Made by a program: the position numbers and the translations under genes | Notes under the pieces: model-generated | Databases searched by the model: none | The model's input: only the letters and a program-made list of their open reading frames with translations | What the model was told of the DNA's origin: nothing | Part shown: positions 1 to 6,934 of the stretch, piece by piece | Layout of the letters: every line of letters begins with the position of its first letter | Position numbering within the stretch: the first letter of the stretch is position 1 | Source: Streptomyces sp. NBC_00775 | GTDB taxonomy: Bacteria; Actinomycetota; Actinomycetes; Streptomycetales; Streptomycetaceae | Reading direction: 5' to 3' | Length of the DNA: 64,000 nt | NCBI RefSeq assembly: GCF_036347135.1 | Contig: NZ_CP108938.1 | Location: forward strand, 5,580,001-5,644,000

Positions 1-33
1 CGCGGCGGCGGTGAGAACGAGACGGCGCAACAT
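1..33 (-). CDS. N-terminal fragment of a probable exported protein (partial)
   Basis: The ATG is at base 33 on the minus strand and the gene runs off the left edge. Only 11 codons are visible: MLRRLVLTAAA. Two arginines followed by small and hydrophobic residues look like the start of a signal peptide or membrane anchor. Upstream there is only a weak AGG as ribosome binding site. The product cannot be named from this fragment. Confidence 0.4.
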   Translation of the reverse strand, partial: MLRRLVLTAAA

Positions 34-262
34 GACCTGCCTAACGCCACGCGCCCCGCACGGTTGCGCGACGATCCGGCCACCACCCCCTCCCGCCGTC
101 CGCCCTCCCGGCGTCCCCCTCCTCCCCCTCCCGCCGTCCCGTCGAATCCGGGCTTTGCTCTGCGGCCCGCCTGCCTAGTACCGTGGGGGGCGATTGGTGA
201 CACCGCGCTCGACTGTGTCATCATCTGCACGCACCACTCGCGCTCGCGCGAGCGGCTGTGCG

Positions 263-353
263 GGAGGCGTCGCCTAGTCCGGTCTATGGCGCCGCACTGC
301 TAATGCGGTTTGGGCCTTCAAGCCCATCGAGGGTTCAAATCCCTCCGCCTCCG
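263..353 (+). tRNA. tRNA-Ser(GCT)
   Basis: This is a class II tRNA of 91 nt with a long variable arm. The acceptor arms GGAGGCG (263-269) and CGCCTCC (346-352) pair and G353 is the discriminator. The anticodon stem CCGCA/TGCGG encloses the loop CTGCTAA, giving anticodon GCT. The T arm carries GGTTCAAATCC. CCA is not encoded. A perfect hairpin terminator follows 11 bases downstream. Confidence 0.95.
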
Positions 354-364
354 CGTCAAGATCC

Positions 365-394
365 GAAGCCCCGGTCCCTCTGGACCGGGGCTTC
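365..394 (+). terminator. Hairpin terminator of tRNA-Ser(GCT)
   Basis: A 13-bp perfect stem (365-377 with 382-394) closes a CTCT loop. It lacks a T tract, which is usual for Streptomyces. Confidence 0.85.
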
Positions 395-546
395 GGCGTT
401 ACCCGGCGCTGGAGTGCGTTTGCCCAGCTCACAAGGGGTGCGGCAAACGGATTTCACATGGCGGCGGCAGTCATGTAATGTTCTTCCTGTCGCCGCGAGC
501 GGGCCGAAAGCCCAGGGAACGGGACAGCAGGACAAAAACAAAACAA

Positions 547-619
547 GCACTCGTAGCTTAACGGATAGAGCATCTGACTACGGATCAGAAGGTTGCAGGT
601 TCGAATCCTGCCGAGTGCA
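547..619 (+). tRNA. tRNA-Arg(ACG), integration target
   Basis: This 73-nt tRNA has acceptor arms GCACTCG (547-553) and CGAGTGC (612-618), with A619 as discriminator. The anticodon stem TCTGA/TCAGA encloses CTACGGA, giving anticodon ACG. CCA is not encoded. Its 3' part, from the anticodon loop onward, is repeated at 2708-2751, so the gene is the attachment site of an integrative element that restored the tRNA on insertion. A hairpin terminator follows. Confidence 0.95.
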
Positions 620-621
620 CA
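578..621 (+). repeat. attL: 3' part of tRNA-Arg, direct repeat with 2708-2751
   Basis: This 44-bp stretch from the anticodon loop to just past the tRNA end recurs at 2708-2751 with one mismatch (A590 versus G2720). An integrase remnant lies immediately inside the repeat. This is the classic layout of actinobacterial elements that integrate site-specifically into tRNA genes. Confidence 0.85.
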
Positions 622-627
622 CAGCTC

Positions 628-660
628 AAAGGCCCCGCCGGTTGAACCGGCGGGGCCTTT
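628..660 (+). terminator. Hairpin terminator after tRNA-Arg
   Basis: The inverted repeat AAAGGCCCCGCCGG / CCGGCGGGGCCTTT has a TTGAA loop. It lies 9 bases after the tRNA end and the right arm runs into a short T stretch. Confidence 0.85.
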
Positions 661-700
661 GACATCACCGGGTGACATCAACGCCCCCGGATATCGCCGA

Positions 701-991
701 TCAGGCCGCGTTCTCCGCCTCCGGATCATCTTCCGAAAGGTCGGGGCCCAACACGTCGTCCATCCGATCGGACGCAGCCCGCAGGGCCGTCCCCATCACA
801 TGCGCGTACGTGTCCAGCGTCATCGTGATCGTGCTGTGGCCCAGCGTCTCCATGATGGTGCGGACGTCGACGCCCTGAGCGAGCAGCAGGGACGCGCATG
901 TGTGCCGCAGGTCGTGCACCCGTACCCGCCGCACTCGTGCGTCACGGCACAGGATGGTGAGCATCCGGTTCAGGTCAACAGAGGCGTACAA
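701..991 (-). pseudogene. Tyrosine recombinase/integrase, C-terminal remnant
   Basis: The frame encodes the catalytic half of a phage-type integrase. It contains HDLRHT (box II H-x-x-R), then GHSTITMTLDTYAHV with the conserved GH and the nucleophilic tyrosine. The N-terminal arm-binding and core domains are missing. The integrase homology stops near base 975, exactly where the 110-bp repeat (975-1084) begins, so the gene was cut by a rearrangement at an element end. It ends 82 bases from the tRNA-Arg it would have used. It is inactive as a recombinase unless complemented by another copy. Confidence 0.85.
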
Positions 992-1084
992 CCGCGCACG
1001 GTGGCACGCCTGCGATCGGTGGACAAGCCAACAGATCCCAGCAGGCGAGCGGTTCGTGACGGTGCCGCACGCGCCAACGGATCA
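975..1084 (+). repeat. Element-end repeat, copy A (with degenerate att)
   Basis: These 110 bases match 2608-2717 without gaps and with about 11 mismatches (about 90% identity by hand alignment). The last 15 bases align to the start of attR, including CGGATCA, and similarity stops inside the att core. The segment therefore looks like the fossil right end of an earlier element, inside the present island. Confidence 0.7.
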
Positions 1085-1268
1085 CAGGACCGAGTTCGGG
1101 GTCGGGCAGCGTCTGGTCGGTGGATCGCGGGCGGTATGACGGTGTGTCTGTACGGCTGCACAGGGCGGGTGTGGCTTGATCGTCGGGCGGTCCCGGCAGG
1201 GGCCTGAACACCAACCGACGTCCGTGGCGCGTGCTGAGTGCCGCGCTCTTTGTCGAGGAGTTTCCCTC

Positions 1269-2537
1269 GTGAGACCGACCCTGCAACATGCCATGTTCCA
1301 TCGACGTGGCGCTGGAGCCACGGGTGAGCGGAGGCGCCCGGCCAGGCGTGCTGCCGTCCTGCTCGCCACGGTGGCGCTGCCGGCGGCCCTGGTGGTGCCC
1401 ACGGCCACGCCCGCTGCTGCGGCGGTGCCCGTGACCGTCACCTTCAACGCGGGCGCCGACCAGCCCTTCACCGTCCCGGCCGGCGTCACCCAACTGACCG
1501 TCACCGCCACAGGTGCCGCGGGCCAGAACGGGGGCAACGGCGGCACAGGCGGCAACGGCGCCACCGTCACCGGCACCGTCCCCGCCACCCCGGGCAACAC
1601 CCTGTTCGTGAACGTCGACACCGGCGGCGGCACAGTCACCGGGGTCGCAGCGGGCGGTGTCGGCGGCGGTTCCAGCGACGTCCGCACCTGCAGCTCGGCC
1701 AACGTCAGCTGTGTCCTGACCGGCGTCCCCGGCACCGACCCCCGCCTCATCGTCGCGGGCGGCGGCGGAGGCGGCGGCCACGGCGGTTTCACCATTTCCG
1801 GGCCTGACTCCACCGGCGGAGACGCCGGAGACACCGGCCAGCCCGGCGGCGACAGACCGCAAGGCGGCGTGGGCGGTGGCGGAGGTACTCAGACCACCGG
1901 CGGCACCGGCGGAGCCACATGCTCGCCGAACCCATCTACCGGCGGCACCAACGGTGCGGCCGGCGCCGCCGGCACCGGCGGGAGCGGCTTCGGGGGAGGC
2001 GGCGGAGGCGGCGGCTGGTTCGGAGGCGGCGGAGGCGGAGGCTGCAACGCCATCGCCTCCAATGGCACGCTAGGTTCCGGTGGTGGCGGCGGTGGGTCGA
2101 ACCTCGTCCCGTCGGGAGCTACCTCCGGACCTGCAGCGGGAGCGGCCCAGGTGACCATCACCTACGAGCCGGTCCCCCCCACCTGCGCGACCGCCACGCC
2201 GACCATCACCGGCACCAACGGCCCCGACGTCCTGGTCGGCACTCCCGGCGATGACGTGATCTTCGCTCTCGGCGGCAGCGATGCGGTCGACGGCCGCGGT
2301 GGCAACGACCTCATCTGCGGCGGCGACGGCAGCGACTCGTTGTCCGGCGGTGACGGCAACGACCGCATCGAGGGTGGCAACGGCGCCGACAGGCTGAACG
2401 GCAACAACGGCAACGACGCCCTCTTCGGCGGCCCCGGCAACGACGCCCTCTACGGCGGCCCCGGTACCAACACCAACGACGCCGGCCCCGGCGCCAACGC
2501 CTGTTTCAACCCCTCCACCGGACCCGGCTGCCCCTGA
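1269..2537 (+). CDS. Secreted glycine-rich protein with RTX-type calcium-binding repeats
   Basis: The protein has 422 residues from GTG 1269, chosen because GAGGAG (1255-1260) lies 8 bases upstream. A signal peptide (arginine-rich n-region, hydrophobic core, cleavage near TPAAAA) is followed by a domain starting VTVTFNAGADQPFTVPAGVTQ. A long glycine-rich stretch follows. The C-terminus carries about six nonapeptide-like GGxGxDxL repeats typical of hemolysin-type calcium-binding beta-rolls. No type I secretion genes are nearby, so export is presumably by Sec. The C-terminus ends CFNPSTGPGCP. It is the only intact gene in the tRNA-Arg island, hence cargo. Function is unknown; an extracellular structural or adhesive role is inferred. 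Confidence 0.8.
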   Translation: MRPTLQHAMFHRRGAGATGERRRPARRAAVLLATVALPAALVVPTATPAAAAVPVTVTFNAGADQPFTVPAGVTQLTVTATGAAGQNGGNGGTGGNGATVTGTVPATPGNTLFVNVDTGGGTVTGVAAGGVGGGSSDVRTCSSANVSCVLTGVPGTDPRLIVAGGGGGGGHGGFTISGPDSTGGDAGDTGQPGGDRPQGGVGGGGGTQTTGGTGGATCSPNPSTGGTNGAAGAAGTGGSGFGGGGGGGGWFGGGGGGGCNAIASNGTLGSGGGGGGSNLVPSGATSGPAAGAAQVTITYEPVPPTCATATPTITGTNGPDVLVGTPGDDVIFALGGSDAVDGRGGNDLICGGDGSDSLSGGDGNDRIEGGNGADRLNGNNGNDALFGGPGNDALYGGPGTNTNDAGPGANACFNPSTGPGCP

Positions 2538-2607
2538 CCCACCCCACACGCTGCCGACCTGATCGACGGACATCAGAAACGGGCCCCGGCACCTCCAGTA
2601 GCTGACA

Positions 2608-2717
2608 TCAACAGAGGCGTACAACCGCGCACCGTGGGACGCCCGTGATCGGTGGACGAGCCGACAGATTCCAGCAGGCGAGCGGTTCGTGATGGTGCTG
2701 CACCCGCCTACGGATCA
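2608..2717 (+). repeat. Element-end repeat, copy B, adjoining attR
   Basis: This copy corresponds to 975-1084 and runs directly into attR. In the minus-strand integrase frame both copies share the residues around MYASVD and then diverge. The repeat is thus the right-hand border of the element family. Confidence 0.7.
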
Positions 2718-2751
2718 GAGGGTTGCAGGTTCGAATCCTGCCGAGTGCACA
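2708..2751 (+). repeat. attR: copy of the tRNA-Arg 3' end
   Basis: This is the 44-bp counterpart of attL. The D-arm and acceptor 5' half of the tRNA are absent, so no functional tRNA is formed. A terminator-like hairpin follows, as it does after the intact tRNA. Confidence 0.85.
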
Positions 2752-2756
2752 GCAGG

Positions 2757-2792
2757 CCAGAGGCCCCGTGGAGGAATCCACGGGGCCTCTGG
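2757..2792 (+). terminator. Hairpin terminator beyond attR
   Basis: A perfect 16-bp stem (2757-2772 with 2777-2792) closes a GGAA loop and is followed by CTTTTGT. It marks the right edge of the island and is probably the original terminator of the tRNA-Arg transcript. Confidence 0.8.
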
Positions 2793-3159
2793 CTTTTGTC
2801 TTGACGGCAGTGCCCGGGGTGAGGGGTGGGCGGCGGCGCTTGTTACCCACTTTCGGTTGGCGTCGCACGCGTTGGTGGGGTGGCGTTGCGAGGGTGGCGA
2901 ATGTCCGGGGTCAACGGGCGCACGGGTCACCGTCGCACCGAGGCGTCAAACTGGTGCATATAGTTCATAAATGGGTGATACACGGGAGAGTCACAGTAAT
3001 GTGCGTGATTTGTAACGTCGTTCACGTCTTATTCGCATTACCGGCACATCGGGCCCACGGTGTGGATGCGCGGCCGACCGGTCGCCACCCGCATACCGCA
3101 CACCTCGTCGGTCGACTGACCGCAGGCGGGGTTGTGCGTGCACCGAGCAGGGAGAACCT
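2793..3159. other. Intergenic region, partly AT-rich
   Basis: I see no gene here. Bases 2950-3050 are clearly less GC-rich than the surroundings and probably hold the promoter of the lamin-tail protein gene. I could not settle on a single -35/-10 pair. Confidence 0.5.
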
Positions 3160-3798
3160 GTGCCTGTTTCCAAGATCGTAACCGCCCGCAGTCTGGCCGC
3201 CGCCGCGCTGGCAGCCGGCGCCCTGGTCGGGGCGGTGACGCTGCCGGCGTCCGCGGCCGACCACAGCCCGCACTGGTCGACCGTGGAGATCAGCGACGTC
3301 CAGTACGACGTCCCGGGCCGCCGCAACGACGACTCGAACCGCTCCCTGAACAAGGAGTGGGTGGAGATCACCAACAACAGCCGCCACGGCGTGAACCTGG
3401 ACGGGTGGACGCTGGCCGACGAGGACGGCCACACCTACACCTTCCACTACTACCGCCTGGCCGGCCGGGCGACCGTCCGCGTCCATACCGGTGAGGGCCG
3501 TGACAGTCGTAGCGACCTGTTCCAGGACCGTCGCCACGAGTTCTGGGACAACCACTCCGACACGGCCACCCTGCGCAACGACCGCGGCCGCTTCGTCGAC
3601 GACTTCTCCTGGAGCGACCGTGACCGCGACCACGGTGACCGCGACCACCGCGGTGACCGCGACCACCGGGACTACCGCGGTGACCGCGACCACCGGGACC
3701 ACCGCGGTGACCGGGACTACCGCGGTGACCGGGACTACCGCGGCGACCACCGTGACCGCGACCACCGTGACCGCGACCACCGCGGCTACCGCCGCTGA
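3160..3798 (+). CDS. Secreted lamin-tail-domain protein with Asp/Arg/His repeat tail
   Basis: The protein has 212 residues from a GTG start preceded by CAGGGAG. A signal peptide (residues about 1-32, ending LPASAAD) leads into a lamin-tail-like domain (about 38-140). That domain shows VEISDVQYD, EWVEITNNSRHGVNLDGWTL, a DEDGHTYTF strand and a closing NDRGRFVDDFSW, the usual pattern of bacterial secreted LTD proteins. The last 65 residues are repeats rich in Asp, Arg, His and Gly (DRDHRGD-like), encoded by near-identical 18-base units. The tail is highly charged and probably disordered. The domain often acts as an extracellular adaptor; the ligand here is unknown. Confidence 0.8.
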   Translation: MPVSKIVTARSLAAAALAAGALVGAVTLPASAADHSPHWSTVEISDVQYDVPGRRNDDSNRSLNKEWVEITNNSRHGVNLDGWTLADEDGHTYTFHYYRLAGRATVRVHTGEGRDSRSDLFQDRRHEFWDNHSDTATLRNDRGRFVDDFSWSDRDRDHGDRDHRGDRDHRDYRGDRDHRDHRGDRDYRGDRDYRGDHRDRDHRDRDHRGYRR

Positions 3799-3929
3799 TT
3801 CACCCCCGGCCCGCTGATGGCCGGTGGCCGGTGGCTACGCCCTTCGCGGGAACACGAGTGGGCGGGTCGAACCGGCCGGATGAGCCGCGAGATCGACGGC
3901 CTGACCGTCCGAAGCGAGAACGAGCCTCC

Positions 3930-4022
3930 ATGAGGATCGCTTTCGCCCACCCGGACGACGTCGCCAAGCTGCCGGCCTTCCGTGCGGAGGCCGCAGCTTG
4001 GCTTTCGCGGCTTGGTACCGGT
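3930..4022 (+). pseudogene. GNAT acetyltransferase, N-terminal remnant
   Basis: From ATG 3930 the frame reads MRIAFAHPDDVAKLPAFRAE and continues AAAWLSRLGT, which resembles the first helix of Streptomyces GNAT acetyltransferases. After about 31 residues the similarity ends. The acetyl-CoA-binding loop is not present anywhere downstream, and the following DNA is used by a gene on the other strand. I read it as a truncated relic. The identification rests on recall of family sequences. Confidence 0.5.
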
Positions 4023-4130
4023 CGGGAAGCGGACCTTGCGGAGGCCGGCACGGGTGCTCAGCACCTCGAAGGAGCGGTTCAGGTTGCAGCGACCTGCGTC
4101 ACCATCAATCGCAGGCTTGATTCGCCCTCG

Positions 4131-4496
4131 TCACCAGATCCACATCCCTCCGACGACGCCATCAGGGCCGAGGAAGTGGGCCGCCTCAGGGCCCACCCGA
4201 GAGTCATCGTCCAGAGGGATGGCGAATCGGTGCTCGCCGAAGTCCAGGGCGAGGATCTGGTCCGGATCCAGTTCGTAGCCGTCGACCGTCCTGCCGATAT
4301 AGCCGTGCATGAGGTCCAGCGATCCCGGTTCGGGGAAGCGCCACTCGCGGCCGTCGTACAGGCCGAATGGATCACTCAAGGCCCGCAGGACCGGTCCGTC
4401 AAAATGCAGCTCGACGTAATCACGTACGAAGTGCACGGCACTCACCTCCGCACCCATCAGCAACTGGAGCGGGTTATCCGGGTCAACAGTTTCCAC
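4131..4496 (-). CDS. Conserved hypothetical protein, 121 aa
   Basis: I do not recognise the family. The acidic protein from GTG 4496 begins METVDPDNPLQLLMGAEV and contains VHFVRDYVELHFDGP, GYIGRTVDGYELDPDQILAL and ends in VVGGMWIW. The alternating hydrophobic pattern suggests a small beta-sheet protein. There is no signal peptide or membrane segment. The start has no clear ribosome binding site; an internal ATG at the LLMG position is an alternative. It lies downstream of, and on the same strand as, the TPR gene. Confidence 0.6.
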   Translation of the reverse strand: METVDPDNPLQLLMGAEVSAVHFVRDYVELHFDGPVLRALSDPFGLYDGREWRFPEPGSLDLMHGYIGRTVDGYELDPDQILALDFGEHRFAIPLDDDSRVGPEAAHFLGPDGVVGGMWIW

Positions 4497-4636
4497 GAGA
4501 TCATGCTGGCACGAGCCTCGAGGTTCGATGCCAGGGGCTTCCGGGGCGGCCGGCAGGGCGACGATCGTGGTTGGTCGGCCGTTGGCGGTCGCGGAGTTCG
4601 GCTCCGCCCCACGACAGCCCTTGCGCAGGTGCGTGT

Positions 4637-5620
4637 TCAGTTCTTGCGGATACGGCGGGCCTTGGCCAGGAGGTTCCGGGGCAGCCCCGGCCCCGCGCAC
4701 GCGTAGTCGATCAGCAGGTCCCGGTAGGCGGTGTTCGCGAGCTCCGGCGCCATGGAGATCAGGGCCCGCAGGTCGTCGGATGACCCGGACAGGCGCGTGC
4801 GATACGCGGCACCCGCGGCGCGCAGGGAGAGTTCCTGCGGTTCGTGTTGCAGGCCCTGTTCGACGAGGGCCACAGCTGCGGCGAAGTCGCCCTGCTCGGC
4901 ACGCACGTCGGCCAGGTCCAGGTAGAGGGACCAGTTGGCGGGGTCCAGGGTCAGGGCGTCTTCGAAGGCCGCCGCAGCCTGGTCGAGGTCGCCCATCGCC
5001 ATCCAGGTGTTCGCGCGCGCGACCGCGGTCCACATGACCCGGTCGACGGTATCGGCGCGGTCGCAGAGGGCGAAAGAGAGCTCGTAGCGTCCGCAGGCCC
5101 GGGGCAGTCGGGCCATGGCGGCGAGCGATTCCGGCACCGGACTCCGCTCGGACACCACGTCGATGGTGTGAAACCAGGGCGCGAACCGTTCACGCATCTC
5201 GTCGGTGTCCAGGTCGTGGCCGTAGTCCAACGTCCGCAGACACGCCTCCGCCAGTGCCTCGGCACTCACCGCGTCGAGAAAACGCGCATCGCCGAACCAT
5301 GGAGCAGTGCCCCACGGCACGTCCGGCCGCGCGCCCGTGACCGAACCAAGGGTCATCACCGCGTCATCCATGTCCCCCTTGAGGAACAGGAAGTACGCCT
5401 GCGCCAGCACAGCGCTCAAGGAGCCGTCCCCTTCGAGACCCGCCTCCAGCTCCGAGCGCCGGTCCCTCCACAAGTCGGCGAGGCCCGCATAGGGCTCCGG
5501 GGCCGCCGGCGCGGAGGCTATCGCCCCCACCAGGAACTTCACGGCGCCGACCGGACTTCCGCCGCAGTGCGCCATTACACGAGCGAGACTGACGCCCGCC
5601 GCCACTGACTGATTCGACAT
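4637..5620 (-). CDS. TPR-repeat protein, 327 aa
   Basis: The start is ATG 5620 (MSNQSVAAG). The C-terminal half contains tetratricopeptide-type helical pairs, for example WMAMGDLDQAAAAFEDALTL with DPANWSLYLDLADVRAEQGD, then FAAAVALVEQGLQHEP. The N-terminal half is also helical, with a repeat-like ALAEACLRTLDYGHDLDTDE stretch. No transmembrane segment, signal peptide or enzymatic motif is visible. The role is probably protein-protein interaction in the cytoplasm. The ribosome binding site is weak. Confidence 0.75.
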   Translation of the reverse strand: MSNQSVAAGVSLARVMAHCGGSPVGAVKFLVGAIASAPAAPEPYAGLADLWRDRRSELEAGLEGDGSLSAVLAQAYFLFLKGDMDDAVMTLGSVTGARPDVPWGTAPWFGDARFLDAVSAEALAEACLRTLDYGHDLDTDEMRERFAPWFHTIDVVSERSPVPESLAAMARLPRACGRYELSFALCDRADTVDRVMWTAVARANTWMAMGDLDQAAAAFEDALTLDPANWSLYLDLADVRAEQGDFAAAVALVEQGLQHEPQELSLRAAGAAYRTRLSGSSDDLRALISMAPELANTAYRDLLIDYACAGPGLPRNLLAKARRIRKN

Positions 5621-5725
5621 CGCCAGAGAATATCCATGGCCAAAGATGGCCAAAGGTTCTGTGGCCCCTTCCGCTTGTGCGGCGGCACGCAGTTGATGAT
5701 CCGTGAGTGACGGCAGCGGGGACAG

Positions 5726-5830
5726 ATGGACTGGACGTTCTTCCGCTGGATCCTTCTCGCCGGATTTCTGCTGACGGTGATCGCCGTTGGGATCTTCACG
5801 TGGGCGTTCGCCCATCGGAACCCCTACTAG
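5726..5830 (+). CDS. Small single-pass membrane protein, 34 aa
   Basis: The frame starts at ATG 5726, preceded by AGCGGGGA at good spacing. It encodes a short start, one hydrophobic helix (about residues 6-29, WILLAGFLLTVIAVGIFTWA) and a polar end, AHRNPY. It is divergent from the TPR gene and its last 4 bases overlap the end of the convergent MarR gene. Its size, single helix and usable ribosome binding site support a real small membrane protein. Function is unknown. Confidence 0.6.
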   Translation: MDWTFFRWILLAGFLLTVIAVGIFTWAFAHRNPY

Positions 5831-6333
5831 GCCGGTCTCTGTGTGCGGAGCTCTTCCCGGTACTCGCTCATCAGCTCGCCCGTGCGGGTGAACCAGTCGT
5901 GCAGGACGGCGACTTCGGCAGGGGTGTAGTCGGCGAAGAGTTCGGTCAGGCGGGCGTAGTAGGGCTCGTAGAGGGCCAGGACGCGGGTGACGGCGGCCGG
6001 TTGCGCGGCGACGCGGACGCGGCGGCGGTCCGTGGGGTCGGGGCGGCGGGTGACGTAACCGGCGCGTTCGAGGCGGTTGAGGATGCCCGTGACAGCACCG
6101 GTCGTCACCTGCGCGCGCTCCGCGAGGTCGCCGGCCGTGAGCAGGGTGTCGCCGGCCTCCAGGACGAACCCGAAGCACGTGAGGTCGCTGACGTTCAGGT
6201 TCAGCCGCTGGGCCATCTCCTGCCGGCCGAACATGCTCGCCGCGATCAGGTGGTCCATGGCGGATAGCGCCTGCGCCGGTGTCGCGGGTGGGCGCGGGTG
6301 GGGCCGCGAGCGCGGTGGGCTGCCGTGCTGCAT
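5827..6333 (-). CDS. MarR-family transcriptional regulator
   Basis: The protein has 168 residues from ATG 6333, with AAGGGAA upstream. The winged-helix part reads LTAGDLAERAQVTTGAVTGI, then NRLERAGYVTRRPDPTDRRRVRV, the hallmark recognition helix and DxRR wing of MarR proteins. Flanking helices (QALSAMDHLIAASMFG and the C-terminal helices) form the dimer interface. The N-terminal 20 residues are proline/arginine rich and probably disordered. It is divergent from the small membrane protein at 6427, and the 93-bp spacer holds a repeated TTAGnnnGTGAG motif, so auto- and cross-regulation of that pair is likely. Confidence 0.9.
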   Translation of the reverse strand: MQHGSPPRSRPHPRPPATPAQALSAMDHLIAASMFGRQEMAQRLNLNVSDLTCFGFVLEAGDTLLTAGDLAERAQVTTGAVTGILNRLERAGYVTRRPDPTDRRRVRVAAQPAAVTRVLALYEPYYARLTELFADYTPAEVAVLHDWFTRTGELMSEYREELRTQRPA

Positions 6334-6343
6334 CGATATTCCC

Positions 6344-6386
6344 TTAGTGCGTGAGAGTTTCGGTGCTGAATTTCTTAGGTAGTGAG
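6344..6386. promoter_or_regulatory. Candidate MarR operator repeats
   Basis: TTAGTGCGTGAG (6344-6355) and TTAGGTAGTGAG (6375-6386) are direct repeats spaced 31 bp apart (three helical turns), between the divergent MarR gene and the membrane-protein gene. The assignment is positional only. Confidence 0.4.
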
Positions 6387-6426
6387 GGGTTGTGAGTCTA
6401 GTCGTTGGCTTAGGAGGGGGCTGGGG

Positions 6427-6792
6427 ATGAGCCAGTGGGACGAGGGGCACACCATCGCGGGGTGGACCGGGTTCGGGATCGCCACGGTAGGAGTGGCGGG
6501 AATCGCTGTCGGCGTCTGCACCGGGAACGCCCTGGGGGTGTGGGGCGGGCTGGCCGTCGTGGCGATCGGTGCCGCGGTCACCTGGGCGCTGCACCTCTCC
6601 GGCTGGGGCAAGCCGCCGGGGCGCCGGCCCGTCTCGCAGTGGGGGTTGCGGGTCAAGGACCTCACCGCGCGGGAGGGGCATCCCGGGTGCGTCGGGTGCC
6701 GGCTGGCGGGGCGGGGGCGGCCTGCGGGGCTTCCGGTACGGGTGGCTGGGGAGTCGGGCACCGGTGAGCCGGTGAGCGAGTCCGTCGGCTGA
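6427..6792 (+). CDS. Small membrane protein of the HGxxPAAW-like type (DUF6704-like), 121 aa
   Basis: The start is ATG 6427 with GGAGGGGGC just upstream. The N-terminus contains GHTIAGWTG, resembling the HGHTPAAWTG motif of the actinobacterial HGxxPAAW family. Two transmembrane helices follow (about residues 15-33 and 40-57), then GWGKPPG. After residue 62 there is an extra basic, glycine-rich tail with a CVGC motif that family members of usual size lack. No function is established for the family. It is probably co-controlled with the divergent MarR gene. Confidence 0.7.
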   Translation: MSQWDEGHTIAGWTGFGIATVGVAGIAVGVCTGNALGVWGGLAVVAIGAAVTWALHLSGWGKPPGRRPVSQWGLRVKDLTAREGHPGCVGCRLAGRGRPAGLPVRVAGESGTGEPVSESVG

Positions 6793-6934
6793 GGTCTTCG
6801 TCGTCGTTCTTCGTCTGCGTTCTTCCTCGTCAGGGGCAGAATCGATACCTCCGTCGCCTATCGGGTGAACATCCTTGCTAACGCCCCGAGTTGACCTTCC
6901 GTGTGCCTAATTTCCGGAGCGGAGGTGATGCTCG

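Noticed and set aside
1269..2537. RTX toxin
   Set aside because: Only the calcium-binding repeats are present. There is no acylase, pore-forming domain or type I secretion gene, and the protein has a Sec-type signal peptide.
2603..2751. A second functional tRNA-Arg
   Set aside because: Only the part from the anticodon loop to the 3' end is present. The 5' acceptor and D arm are missing.
3831..4706. 291-codon plus-strand gene
   Set aside because: Only the first part (3930-4022) resembles a GNAT protein. The rest is antisense to two minus-strand genes and has no family features.
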